DNA of 17,217 nt from an uncultured Clostridia bacterium (GTDB lineage: Bacteria; Bacillota; Clostridia; TANB77; CAG-508), in NCBI GenBank assembly GCA_948485625.1, contig CAOMRW010000030.1, positions 1 through 17,217 of the forward strand, in the 5' to 3' direction. The notes beneath the pieces were generated by a model. It ran no database searches, was not told the origin of the DNA, and was given only the letters and a program-made list of their open reading frames with translations. This document shows positions 1-6,571 of this stretch, piece after piece. The translations under genes were made by a program, and so were the position numbers. Position 1 is the first letter of the stretch, and each line of letters opens with the position of its first letter.

Positions 1-40
1 TTTTTGTACAAAAAATGGGGATTTAAGACCTGGCCCCCTA
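1..40. repeat. Short dispersed repeat copy (GGGGA..GACCTG..CCCC type)
   Basis: The segment around 12-40 reads AATGGGGATTTAAGACCTGG and is followed by a C-rich run. It closely resembles 10641-10670 (AAATGAGGATTTTTGACCTG, then TCCCC). The two share the order ATG-GGAT-TT-GACCTG-CCCC over about 30 bases with a handful of mismatches. Both lie in gene-free spacers. I infer a degenerate member of a short dispersed repeat family; the left edge runs to the start of the window, so its full extent is unknown. Confidence 0.4.
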
Positions 41-90
41 TCACCACCACAGACTTTTCTTACAGCCCCCAATTTTAAATTTGATTTTCT

Positions 91-326
91 CTATAAATTT
101 GTAATATCGTCAACAGATACAATATATTCCTGTATATCTTTTTTATAATTCCTACATCAATAATTCCCAATTCTTTTTCTAAAAATTCATTATCGAATTC
201 ATAATTAAGAACGAGTTCTCTAAAAACTTCATATTTTCCTATCAAATATTCACTTTCTTTTACCTGATATACATACAATACAGATACTCCTACATAATAT
301 CCCTCTTGTATACTAGTACTACACAA
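91..326 (-). pseudogene. Small ORF of unknown function, frameshifted near its 3' end
   Basis: An open frame starts at a TTG at 326, with a more credible internal TTG near 278 preceded by GGAG, and runs without a stop to 75. Its last 20 codons encode an implausible hydrophobic string. Adding one A to the A6 run (T6 at 139-144 on the plus strand) switches to a frame reading KKDIQEYIVSVDDITNL and stopping at 91-93. That tail has the charged composition of the upstream part, so a one-base deletion is likely. No family is recognised. The 5' end is also unclear because no good ribosome binding site precedes the first TTG. It could be a decayed gene, a sequencing error in a homopolymer, or a chance ORF. 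Confidence 0.35.
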
Positions 327-384
327 TAACTTTTATTAATAAATTTTTGTATAATTCTATAATTTTATTACAACAATCAAAAAC

Positions 385-420
385 TGAGTTATTAACAAAC
401 TTAGCTTGTCAAATAACTCA
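385..420 (-). terminator. Terminator hairpin after feoA, possibly bidirectional
   Basis: TGAGTTATT (385-393) pairs with AATAACTCA (412-420), and an inner ACAA/TTGT helix extends the stem. On the minus strand the stem is followed by GTTTTTG, and on the plus strand by ATTTTTCTT. The hairpin lies 17 bases past the feoA stop, so it plausibly ends the transcript that starts at 2183-2210. Confidence 0.65.
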
Positions 421-436
421 ATTTTTCTTATATCTA

Positions 437-676
437 TTATCTATATAATATTTTTATATTTAAAGCATCTTCCTCTCTAATTGCAATAATACTTCCTCTA
501 ACTTGAAATGCTCTAGGGTCTTTGGATGGACTTACTAAAACTGGTATAATATTAGTTCCTTTTACTAATCCTAAATCCAATAATCTTCTTTTTATATTTC
601 CATCACATTCCACTTCTTCTATAATTCCATTCTCATTTAATGGTAGTTGATTCAAATTTATTACTTTCTTTTTCAT
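437..676 (-). CDS. feoA: FeoA-domain protein
   Basis: This 79-residue protein matches the FeoA (SH3-like beta-barrel) fold. It has the DLGLVKGTNIIPV strand-turn (residues 35-47) and a C-terminal GSIIAIREEDALNI (61-74), the usual order of FeoA domains (about 75-90 residues). FeoA is a small cytoplasmic partner of the FeoB ferrous-iron transporter, and related domains sit on DtxR-type regulators. The ATG start follows GGAGG by 7 bases. The gene lies 55 bases downstream of the 472-residue gene on the same strand, so the two may share a transcript. No feoB is present, and a terminator hairpin follows directly. It may therefore be a stand-alone FeoA-like protein rather than part of a transport operon. 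Confidence 0.8.
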   Translation of the reverse strand: MKKKVINLNQLPLNENGIIEEVECDGNIKRRLLDLGLVKGTNIIPVLVSPSKDPRAFQVRGSIIAIREEDALNIKILYR

Positions 677-731
677 ATGTAATCCTCCAAAATATTCTTA
701 TATTATATTATATTTTGTCGAATTACAATTG

Positions 732-2150
732 TTACAATTTATGCTCTCTTCCTAAAATTTCTGCATCTGCATTCATTTCTTTTTTCACAGAATTCAATAT
801 TTGCTGAATAGTAAGTACATCTTTATTTTTTTGAAATTCTCTTACAAACTTATCTTCAATTTCATCCTTAGTAAAAACATCTTTAATCAATTCTTCTCCA
901 TCTTCATTTTCATAATTATATATCTCATTCACATAATCTTCTAATGTTTCTTCTGCAAAATGTTCATGTGAAGAAGTTTCTTCATTTCCATCAAAATCTC
1001 TAATATCGTCTGGTTTGCAATCATTTTCTGTATGTTCTTCTATTTCATCCTTTACTTTATCTCTTTGATTAACTCCCTTATTTCTACTCATTATATCCTT
1101 TGTCTCAAATGGAATAACTGCTGTTTTTGAAGTTTCTATCTGAATTCCAACATTTTCATTTTCTTCTCTTGTTTTTTGATATAAAAACATATCTACATTT
1201 CCTTGATTATTTTCACATCCAATACTCATTCCATTAGATTTTCTTGTATATATTGATAAATCCTTATTATCTCTTGTAGCAGTAGTATCTGCCTTTATTT
1301 TTGTTGTTTCTCTATTTGCACTATTTCCTACACTTCTATCCATTTCAAATTCATCATTTAACACTCTGGCATTTCCATCCTTTGTCGTTCCTACTAATGA
1401 ATAGACTGTATTGTTTCTCTTTGTCCCTGGTGTAATCTCATCAACTTTATCAGAATATACTACATATAAACTATCATACTCTTGTAAATCTAACCTTTTT
1501 CCTAATGTTTCTTTTCCATCAACTAACTTATTTAAATCTGCTTTTTGAATTCCATTCACTTTAATATTTTCTGTCTGTTTTTCAGACAAATCATTTTCAT
1601 CTTTATCTGCCATATCTTGTTTTTCTTCTTGCAATTCCTCTATTTCTTCTTCATCCATTTCATCCAACAACTTTTGAACCTCATCTTCTGAAATTTGTCT
1701 TCCTAAATGAGCAGTTAAGACTTCTGATATTTCTTTCTTTTGTAAAGAATTCAAAGAGTTATTTTCTATTTCCTCTTGTGATGTTCTTTCTAATAGTTCA
1801 TTAATAGAATTAACTTTATCTGGCTCTGAAGTTTTAAATTTCTCGTCATATATTAATTCACTATTTTTAAACTTAGCTCCTATACATCTCTCTCCCAAAT
1901 AATATGCATCTTGCTCTGTTACTCTTTTATCTCCATCTTCACCAATCTCTTCAATTTGCTTTTCTACTATAAAAACATTTTCTGATATAATTTTTCCACT
2001 AATCTTATCTTGCCATGTAGCCTGTCCTACTAATTTTATATCTTTAATAATAATATTTCTATTTTCTTTTTGATATTTTATTAAATCATTTTCTAATGTA
2101 TCTTTAATGTCTTCTTCTAACTTTAATACTTCCTTTTCTCTTTGTTTCAT
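732..2150 (-). CDS. Hypothetical acidic protein, 472 aa
   Basis: I do not recognise a family. The protein has no signal peptide or membrane segment and is very rich in Glu, Asp, Lys and Asn. Residues 1-110 look like a folded region with alternating beta-like segments (IIIKDIKLVGQATWQDK). Residues 115-185 are helical and strongly acidic, with runs such as DEMDEEEIEELQEE, and look like coiled coil. Residues 200-350 hold a second beta-rich region (YDSLYVVYSDKVDEITPGTK, then NTVYSLVGTTKDGNA), followed by an acidic C-terminal third. The start is secure: ATG follows GGAGG by 7 bases, and a strong promoter lies just upstream. The partner feoA follows 55 bases later. A structural or DNA/RNA-associated role is only a guess. 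Confidence 0.75.
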   Translation of the reverse strand: MKQREKEVLKLEEDIKDTLENDLIKYQKENRNIIIKDIKLVGQATWQDKISGKIISENVFIVEKQIEEIGEDGDKRVTEQDAYYLGERCIGAKFKNSELIYDEKFKTSEPDKVNSINELLERTSQEEIENNSLNSLQKKEISEVLTAHLGRQISEDEVQKLLDEMDEEEIEELQEEKQDMADKDENDLSEKQTENIKVNGIQKADLNKLVDGKETLGKRLDLQEYDSLYVVYSDKVDEITPGTKRNNTVYSLVGTTKDGNARVLNDEFEMDRSVGNSANRETTKIKADTTATRDNKDLSIYTRKSNGMSIGCENNQGNVDMFLYQKTREENENVGIQIETSKTAVIPFETKDIMSRNKGVNQRDKVKDEIEEHTENDCKPDDIRDFDGNEETSSHEHFAEETLEDYVNEIYNYENEDGEELIKDVFTKDEIEDKFVREFQKNKDVLTIQQILNSVKKEMNADAEILGREHKL

Positions 2151-2182
2151 AATAATACCTCCTAAAATAGCTTACACTTATT

Positions 2183-2210
2183 ATTATAACTTATTTTAAA
2201 AGTGTGTCAA
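2183..2210 (-). promoter_or_regulatory. Promoter for the 472-aa gene and feoA
   Basis: On the minus strand TTGACA (2205-2210) and TATAAT (2183-2188) are separated by 16 bases, with the GGAGG and start codon shortly downstream. Both boxes match the vegetative sigma consensus exactly. Confidence 0.8.
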
Positions 2211-2251
2211 TACAAAACCTATATTTACTAAATTAGTGTAATATTTTTCTA

Positions 2252-2280
2252 TTGACACATACAATAATATATACTAAAAT
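2252..2280 (+). promoter_or_regulatory. Promoter for the HD-domain gene
   Basis: TTGACA (2252-2257) and TAAAAT (2275-2280) are separated by 17 bases, and the start codon lies about 30 bases further on. Its -35 region mirrors the divergent promoter: TGTGTCAATA at 2204-2213 and TATTGACACA at 2250-2259 form a perfect 10-bp inverted repeat, which could double as a shared operator. Confidence 0.75.
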
Positions 2281-2313
2281 AAATATAGATTATAAATACA
2301 AAGGGTGTTTAAA

Positions 2314-2847
2314 TTGGAAAAGTTAATACAGAAAATTTATAATAATAAGGAATTTATAAATATAATAAATGACCTATTAGAAAACTCAACAGTCAAACAA
2401 ATGAAAAACTATAGACAACATTATGAAACAACTTGTTTTGACCATTGTCTAATAGCATCATATTATTGTTACATATATTGCAAAAAATTTAATTTAGATT
2501 ACATATCTTGTGCAAGAGCTGCTATGCTACATGATTTATTTCTATATGACTGGAGAAAAAAACAAGATGGAAGAAAAGGTCTACATGCTTTTACACATCC
2601 AAAAACGGCATACAAAAATGCATCAGAATTATTTAATCTAAATGATAAAGAAACAGATATAATATTAAAGCATATGTGGCCATTAACTGTTATTTTACCT
2701 AAATATAGAGAAAGTTACATTTTAACTATAGTTGATAAATATTGTGCTTTAAATGAATCTTATCAAGAAATATTTAATAGATTTTGTCAGAAAAAAATTT
2801 TCAGATATGCATATGTTTTTTTATGCTTATTATTCATCAGAATGTAA
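2314..2847 (+). CDS. HD-domain phosphohydrolase
   Basis: The protein carries the HD metal-binding pattern: His44 in CFDHCL, the His73-Asp74 doublet in AAMLHDLFLYDW, His91 and His95 in HAFTHP, His120, and Asp141 in VDKYCAL. HD enzymes are cytosolic metal-dependent phosphohydrolases acting on nucleotides or phosphodiesters; the substrate here cannot be told. The compact single-domain length (177 residues) fits the small HD proteins common in Clostridia. I chose the TTG at 2314 because AAGGG at 2301-2305 sits 8 bases before it. An in-frame GTG at 2305 would overlap that ribosome binding site and add three residues. It is transcribed alone from its own promoter and ends at a strong hairpin. Confidence 0.85.
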   Translation: MEKLIQKIYNNKEFINIINDLLENSTVKQMKNYRQHYETTCFDHCLIASYYCYIYCKKFNLDYISCARAAMLHDLFLYDWRKKQDGRKGLHAFTHPKTAYKNASELFNLNDKETDIILKHMWPLTVILPKYRESYILTIVDKYCALNESYQEIFNRFCQKKIFRYAYVFLCLLFIRM

Positions 2848-2849
2848 TC

Positions 2850-2889
2850 AAAATAAAGTAATGTATACATTTGTACATTACTTTATTTT
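2850..2889. terminator. Bidirectional terminator between convergent genes
   Basis: AAAATAAAGTAATGTA (2850-2865) pairs perfectly with TACATTACTTTATTTT (2874-2889) around an 8-base loop, giving a 16-bp stem. A T run follows on the plus strand and AT-rich sequence on the minus strand. It lies just past the HD gene stop and 3 bases from the stop of the convergent Rpn-type gene, so it probably ends both. Confidence 0.85.
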
Positions 2890-2892
2890 TAA

Positions 2893-3810
2893 TTATTCAA
2901 TACTTTTTTTAATATCCATTATTTGAGCTTCGCTTAATTCAGTTATTATCATAATTGTTTTTAAATCTATATTATTTTGAAGAGCTTTTTTTATAATTTC
3001 TATTTTTTCTTCTTTTCGACCTTCCTTTCGACCTTCCTTTCGACCTTCCTTTCGACCTTCCTTTAATCCACGTTTACGCCCCTCTTCTCTTCCAAGAACA
3101 TTAGCTTCATATTTTAATTGATTTTCATCTAAAATAGCTTTTTGTCTAAGATTAACCAATCTCATTAATTCCTCATCTGCACTAATCTCTTCAAGTTTCC
3201 TCATGGCTTCTTCAATTTCCTTATTAGTTTTCACAATCTGGGACACCTCCTCATCATTTGGATTATCTAAAAACATCATCCAGTCCATTAATGCATCTTG
3301 TTTTCCCATTTCTATCATCCTTTTTATTTTTGGTATTTCTATTATATGTATTTCTAACTGATTTGTCAATATTTTGTTATTTGTTTTATCTTCTCTTATA
3401 TGCCATATTGTATGTCCATACTCTATATCTTTTAATTGCTTTAAATTATAATTTAATATTGCTATAGAAATAGTTTTATTTAATGCATCATATTTATCAC
3501 CAATCAACATTTGATGAGAATATATCTTAGAATAATAATATAATAATCTTTTATCTATATTTTGATATTCAGCAACTTGCATTTCAATATTACAAATCAT
3601 ACCATCATCCAATATTGCAATCAAGTCTAATACTCCCATTTTATCTTTAGCATATTCTCTCAATAGATTTTTATTTTTATCCAAATCTATATTTTTTATT
3701 TTTCTACCTATTATCTCTGAAATAAGTGCTTTAGTAATATTTTCATTCCCCTTTTTAAATAGTGCTTGAAACACTATATCCATTTTAGGTTCTAATAATT
3801 GTTTTGTCAA
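2893..3810 (-). CDS. Rpn/PD-(D/E)XK nuclease family protein
   Basis: The N-terminal opening LEPKMDIVFQALF and the core LDLIAILDDGMICNIEMQ show the PD-(D/E)XK family once called a putative transposase and including the Rpn recombination-promoting nucleases. Asp62, Glu76 and Gln78 fit the catalytic D...ExQ pattern. Residues 91-200 form the usual helical part, and a charged C-terminal tail (about 225-305) contains GRKE repeats before a small helical end typical of the family. At 305 residues it is full length. Family members are DNA endonucleases linked to recombination, or possibly to defence; the role here is not known. The start is a TTG with AAAGGA upstream, and its first two bases precede the stop of a 13-codon reading frame. 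Confidence 0.85.
   Translation of the reverse strand: MTKQLLEPKMDIVFQALFKKGNENITKALISEIIGRKIKNIDLDKNKNLLREYAKDKMGVLDLIAILDDGMICNIEMQVAEYQNIDKRLLYYYSKIYSHQMLIGDKYDALNKTISIAILNYNLKQLKDIEYGHTIWHIREDKTNNKILTNQLEIHIIEIPKIKRMIEMGKQDALMDWMMFLDNPNDEEVSQIVKTNKEIEEAMRKLEEISADEELMRLVNLRQKAILDENQLKYEANVLGREEGRKRGLKEGRKEGRKEGRKEGRKEEKIEIIKKALQNNIDLKTIMIITELSEAQIMDIKKSIE
3014..3061 (-). repeat. Four exact 12-bp tandem repeats inside the Rpn-type gene
   Basis: The plus-strand unit TTTCGACCTTCC occurs four times head to tail without a mismatch. On the coding strand each unit adds the four residues EGRK, so copy-number change would keep the frame. Degenerate EGRKRGLK units lie just upstream in the protein. 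Slippage during replication is the simple explanation. Confidence 0.95.
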
Positions 3811-3848
3811 ATGTTTGTTATTCCTTTCACTTTTATTTTAAACTGCAT
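3807..3848 (-). other. Possible 13-codon leader ORF overlapping the Rpn-type start
   Basis: The frame encodes MQFKIKVKGITNI and stops with a TGA that overlaps the TTG start of the downstream gene, an arrangement seen in translational coupling. A GGAGGTGA motif lies at 3861-3868, 12 bases before the ATG, rather far for an ideal site. It could be a real leader peptide, a remnant of an older N-terminus, or chance. Confidence 0.3.
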
Positions 3849-4127
3849 AAAATATTATCTTCACCTCCTAACAGCAAATACTTTAGTCCTTAATTTAAAA
3901 TTAAAATCTGATTTTAATATAACTTCTTTACATATATTAAAATTCACTAATAAAACTTTGGGTTATTTTTCGAATCAATTAATTTGAATAAAATTCGTAA
4001 TTGAATAAATTTATTTAGACAAAATAATTGCACATTTATGCAATTTAATAATATATATTAAACCACAAAATGTGCAATTTTTCAAGTTTTTTTCGTCGAC
4101 CAAATTCGACATTCTATTCTTTATAAA
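3849..4127. other. Gene-free spacer between rplS and the Rpn-type gene
   Basis: This AT-rich stretch contains a GGAGGTGA motif (3861-3868, minus strand) and a large hairpin near the rplS end (4026-4079). I see no RNA gene, coding frame with a ribosome binding site, or consensus promoter in the rest. The promoter for the Rpn-type gene must lie within it but is not clear. Confidence 0.5.
4026..4079 (-). terminator. Possible terminator after the ffh-rplS operon
   Basis: AATTGCACATTT (4026-4037) pairs perfectly with AAATGTGCAATT (4068-4079), a 12-bp stem around a 30-base loop that itself holds an AT palindrome. On the minus strand ATTTTG follows. It begins 48 bases past the rplS stop, where an operon terminator is expected. 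The long loop lowers confidence. Confidence 0.5.
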
Positions 4128-4592
4128 TTATTCAGATTTGTTTTCTGTTTCTGTAACTGGAGTTTCAATAACTTCTTCTTTAACTTCTTCAACAGCTGGT
4201 TCTTCTACTAAATCTTCTTTAACAACGATTTCTCTATTTTCAATTCTAGCTCCAACCATTTCTTTAGTTTTAGCAGCTTTACCAACTCTGTCTCTTAAGT
4301 AGAATAATCTAGCTCTTCTTGCTTTACCAACTCTAACTAATTCTACTTTTTCAACTAATGGAGAATGAATTAAGAATGTTTTTTCTACACCAACACCATA
4401 AGATGTTTTTCTTACTGTAAATGTTTGGTTAACTCCTCCACCTTGAACTTTAATAATAATTCCTTCGAAAACTTGGATTCTTTCTTTATTTCCTTCTTTT
4501 ATTCTAACATGTACTTTTACTGTATTACCAACTTTTAATTCTGGTATTTTATTCTTAAGTTGTTCGTGTTCTATTGATTTAATAATATCCAT
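4128..4592 (-). CDS. rplS: 50S ribosomal protein L19
   Basis: Residues 1-113 match L19, which sits at the 30S-50S interface. Signatures include GNTVKVHVRIKEGNKERIQVF (about 22-42), GGGVNQTFTVRKTSYGVGVE (51-70) and HSPLVEKVELVRVGKARRARLFYLR. Most bacterial L19 proteins are about 115 residues; this one has an extra acidic tail at 114-154, with the pattern EEPAVEEVKEEVIETPVTE, likely disordered. The ATG follows GGAGG by 9 bases. It is the last gene of the operon, 21 bases after trmD, as in other Bacillota. Confidence 0.97.
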   Translation of the reverse strand: MDIIKSIEHEQLKNKIPELKVGNTVKVHVRIKEGNKERIQVFEGIIIKVQGGGVNQTFTVRKTSYGVGVEKTFLIHSPLVEKVELVRVGKARRARLFYLRDRVGKAAKTKEMVGARIENREIVVKEDLVEEPAVEEVKEEVIETPVTETENKSE

Positions 4593-4613
4593 TTTTAGAA
4601 CTTACCTCCTTCT

Positions 4614-5366
4614 TTAATTTTGAGCGGTACCTACTTTGTTTGGTACTTCATTTTCTATTTTTATTTCCTTTAAAATTTCATTATCTTCATCAGATAAATC
4701 CACTTTATCTAAAAGATCTGGCCTTTTATTTAAAGTTATCTTTAAACTCTGTCTTCTTCTCCATTTATCAATATTCTTATGATGACCTGAAAGTAATACA
4801 TCTGGAACTTTGATATTTTCAAAAACCTCTGGTCTAGTATACTGTGGATATTCTAAAAGTCCTTCCGAAAAAGATTCTTCCTTAGTAGAATCATCTTTCA
4901 AAACTCCCCCTACATACCTGCTAACTGAATCAATTAATACCATAGCAGGAAGTTCTCCACCAGTTAATACATAATCACCTATTGAAATTTCCTCATCAAC
5001 GATTTTATCTATTACTCTTTGGTCTATACCCTCATAATGACCACAAAGAAGAATTAGATGTTCTTCTTTTGATAGTTCTTCTATCTTTTTTTGATTTAAT
5101 TTTTTACCTTGTGGAGACATATATAAAACTTTTGCATTTTCTGATTTAACAGAATTATATGCATCATATACAACATCTGGCATCAACACCATACCAGCCC
5201 CACCACCATAAGGAGTATCATCAACTTTCTTATGTTTATCTTTAGAAAAATCTCTAATGTTTATTAAATTAATATTTATTAGTTCTTTTTCTTTAGCTCT
5301 TCCAATAATGCTTTCATTTAAAACTTCAAACATCCCTGGAAAAAGAGTTAAAACATCAAATTGCAT
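4614..5366 (-). CDS. trmD: tRNA (guanine37-N1)-methyltransferase
   Basis: TrmD uses S-adenosylmethionine to make m1G37 next to the anticodon, preventing frameshifting. It is a SPOUT enzyme with a trefoil knot. Visible signatures are FDVLTLFPGMF (3-13), YGGGAGMVL (53-61), LLCGHYEGIDQRV (106-118) and SIGDYVLTGGELP (128-140), with the knot and cofactor site in the last two. I set the start at the ATG at 5366 because GGAGG lies 5 bases upstream and the protein then opens exactly as TrmD should, at the usual 250 residues. An upstream in-frame start at 5429 would add 21 non-conserved residues. It lies between rimM and rplS in the standard order. Confidence 0.97.
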   Translation of the reverse strand: MQFDVLTLFPGMFEVLNESIIGRAKEKELININLINIRDFSKDKHKKVDDTPYGGGAGMVLMPDVVYDAYNSVKSENAKVLYMSPQGKKLNQKKIEELSKEEHLILLCGHYEGIDQRVIDKIVDEEISIGDYVLTGGELPAMVLIDSVSRYVGGVLKDDSTKEESFSEGLLEYPQYTRPEVFENIKVPDVLLSGHHKNIDKWRRRQSLKITLNKRPDLLDKVDLSDEDNEILKEIKIENEVPNKVGTAQN

Positions 5367-5438
5367 ATTTTCCTCCTCTTGCTCTAAGGGAAGATATTTC
5401 TTTTGAACAAAATGTCCAATTAGAAACAATCTTTATAT

Positions 5439-5945
5439 TTAAATTAACCCTTTTAAAATATGAACAACTATCTTTTCTTCTTCTAAATTAATTTCTTTTA
5501 TTACATCTGATATAGCAGGTAATAATAATTGTTTTCCAAGTTCATCTTTTACTTCATATATGTCACAACTTCCATTATTAAAAATATCACTTACTTTTCC
5601 CAGCAAATTTCCTTCATCAGAATAAACATCTAACCCTATTAAATCAACAATATAATATGTACCTTCTTCTAATTCAGGTTCATCTTTCCTGTTTACCTTT
5701 AAATAAGCATTTCTAAGAAGCTCAGCCTCTTCAACTCTATCTATCCCTTTGAATTTAATTAATACCATTTCTTTATGATATTTTACCTCTTCAATTTCAT
5801 ATTGTTTTTTGGTCTTATTTGTCTCAACATATACTTTTTCCATATTGTCAAATCGTCTAATATTATCAGTAAACGGTTTTACTTTTACCATTCCTTTAAT
5901 TCCAAATGTATTAACAATTTGACCTATTTCTAAAAATTCTTGCAT
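5439..5945 (-). CDS. rimM: 16S rRNA processing protein RimM
   Basis: RimM binds S19 and helps mature the head of the 30S subunit. The N-terminal RimM beta-barrel shows EIGQIVNTFGIKGMVKVKPFTDN (about 6-28), with the family's G-x-HG/KG-type turn. The C-terminal PRC-barrel (about 95-168) includes YYIVDLIGLDVY and LLLPAISDVIKEINLEEEKIVVH. Length 168 is standard. The ATG is preceded by GAGG. The gene lies 13 bases after khpA and upstream of trmD, the usual pairing for factors acting on ribosome and tRNA maturation. Confidence 0.96.
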   Translation of the reverse strand: MQEFLEIGQIVNTFGIKGMVKVKPFTDNIRRFDNMEKVYVETNKTKKQYEIEEVKYHKEMVLIKFKGIDRVEEAELLRNAYLKVNRKDEPELEEGTYYIVDLIGLDVYSDEGNLLGKVSDIFNNGSCDIYEVKDELGKQLLLPAISDVIKEINLEEEKIVVHILKGLI

Positions 5946-5958
5946 ACTCTTACCTCAA

Positions 5959-6189
5959 TTAATCTATAAATTCAACTGTAACTTTTTTGTGTTCTCTTCC
6001 TGCAATTGATTTAACTACTGTTCTTATAGATTTAGCAAGTCTTCCTTGTCTTCCTATTACTTTACCCATATCTTCATTTGCAACTTTTACTTCATACACT
6101 ATAGATTTTTCATCTTGTTTCTCAGTTATTTTAACTGCATCTTTATTATCTACAAGATTTAATATTATAGTTTCTATAATTTCTTTCAT
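5959..6189 (-). CDS. khpA: KH-domain RNA-binding protein KhpA
   Basis: A single KH domain of 76 residues with the GxxG loop GRQG at 46-49 in MGKVIGRQGRLAKSIRTVV, followed by a helix and the strand KKVTVEFID. KhpA (YlqC) is a small cytosolic RNA-binding protein that pairs with KhpB/Jag in Bacillota and affects cell division and sRNA-linked regulation. Its position between rpsP and rimM is the classical location. AAGGA precedes the ATG. Confidence 0.95.
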   Translation of the reverse strand: MKEIIETIILNLVDNKDAVKITEKQDEKSIVYEVKVANEDMGKVIGRQGRLAKSIRTVVKSIAGREHKKVTVEFID

Positions 6190-6214
6190 CTAAAATTCCT
6201 TCCTGAAAATGAAA

Positions 6215-6451
6215 TTATTTTGCTGCATTTTCAATTAATTTTTTAACTGTTTCTGTTGGTTTTGCACCATTTTTTATCCATTGAGCAACTTTTTCATCAT
6301 TTAAAACTATTGTAGATGGTTTTGTCATTGGATCATATGTACCAATTTGTTCAATTATTTTACCATCTCTTGGAGATTTAGAATCAGCTACTACTATATG
6401 ATAGAAAGGAGCTTTTTTCTTTCCTGCTCTTTGTAATCTTATTTTTACCAT
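6215..6451 (-). CDS. rpsP: 30S ribosomal protein S16
   Basis: A 78-residue protein with the full S16 pattern: MVKIRLQRAGKKKAPFYHIVVADSKSPRDGK, then IIEQIGTYDPMTKP and the C-terminal AQWIKNGAKPTETVKKL. S16 stabilises the body of the 30S subunit. GGAGG sits 8 bases before the ATG. The gene lies 25 bases upstream of khpA. The 120-base gap to ffh contains repeat-like sequence (6471-6522), unusual within this compact operon. Confidence 0.98.
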   Translation of the reverse strand: MVKIRLQRAGKKKAPFYHIVVADSKSPRDGKIIEQIGTYDPMTKPSTIVLNDEKVAQWIKNGAKPTETVKKLIENAAK

Positions 6452-6470
6452 TTAATTCACCTCCTTAAGA

Positions 6471-6522
6471 GTTTAGGGACGTTCCTTTTTTCTCTTTTTC
6501 AAGGGATTAGGGGACACTCCTT
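6471..6522. repeat. Paired GGGAC..TCC repeat motifs in the ffh-rpsP spacer
   Basis: GTTTAGGGACGTTCCTT (6471-6487) and GATTAGGGGACACTCCTT (6505-6522) are two closely related direct copies of a motif with a nearly palindromic GGGAC-NN-TCC core. The arms of the element at 16455-16585 carry the same core as GGGACAGTCC. They lie inside an operon, between the ffh stop and the ribosome binding site of rpsP. I infer members or remnants of a dispersed repeat family. Confidence 0.55.
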
Positions 6523-6571
6523 ATATTTATATAAATTTAAAAATTTAATAACTATATTAATTTATTATATA

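Noticed and set aside
2893..3810. Active insertion sequence
   Set aside because: The gene belongs to the family annotated as putative transposase, but no terminal inverted repeats or target duplications flank it, so I treat it as an Rpn-type nuclease.
5987..6193. Plus-strand ORF opposite khpA
   Set aside because: It lies entirely antisense to a well-supported KH-domain gene, has no ribosome binding site, and its hydrophobic Ser/Leu/Ile-rich composition is that of reverse-read AT-rich coding DNA.
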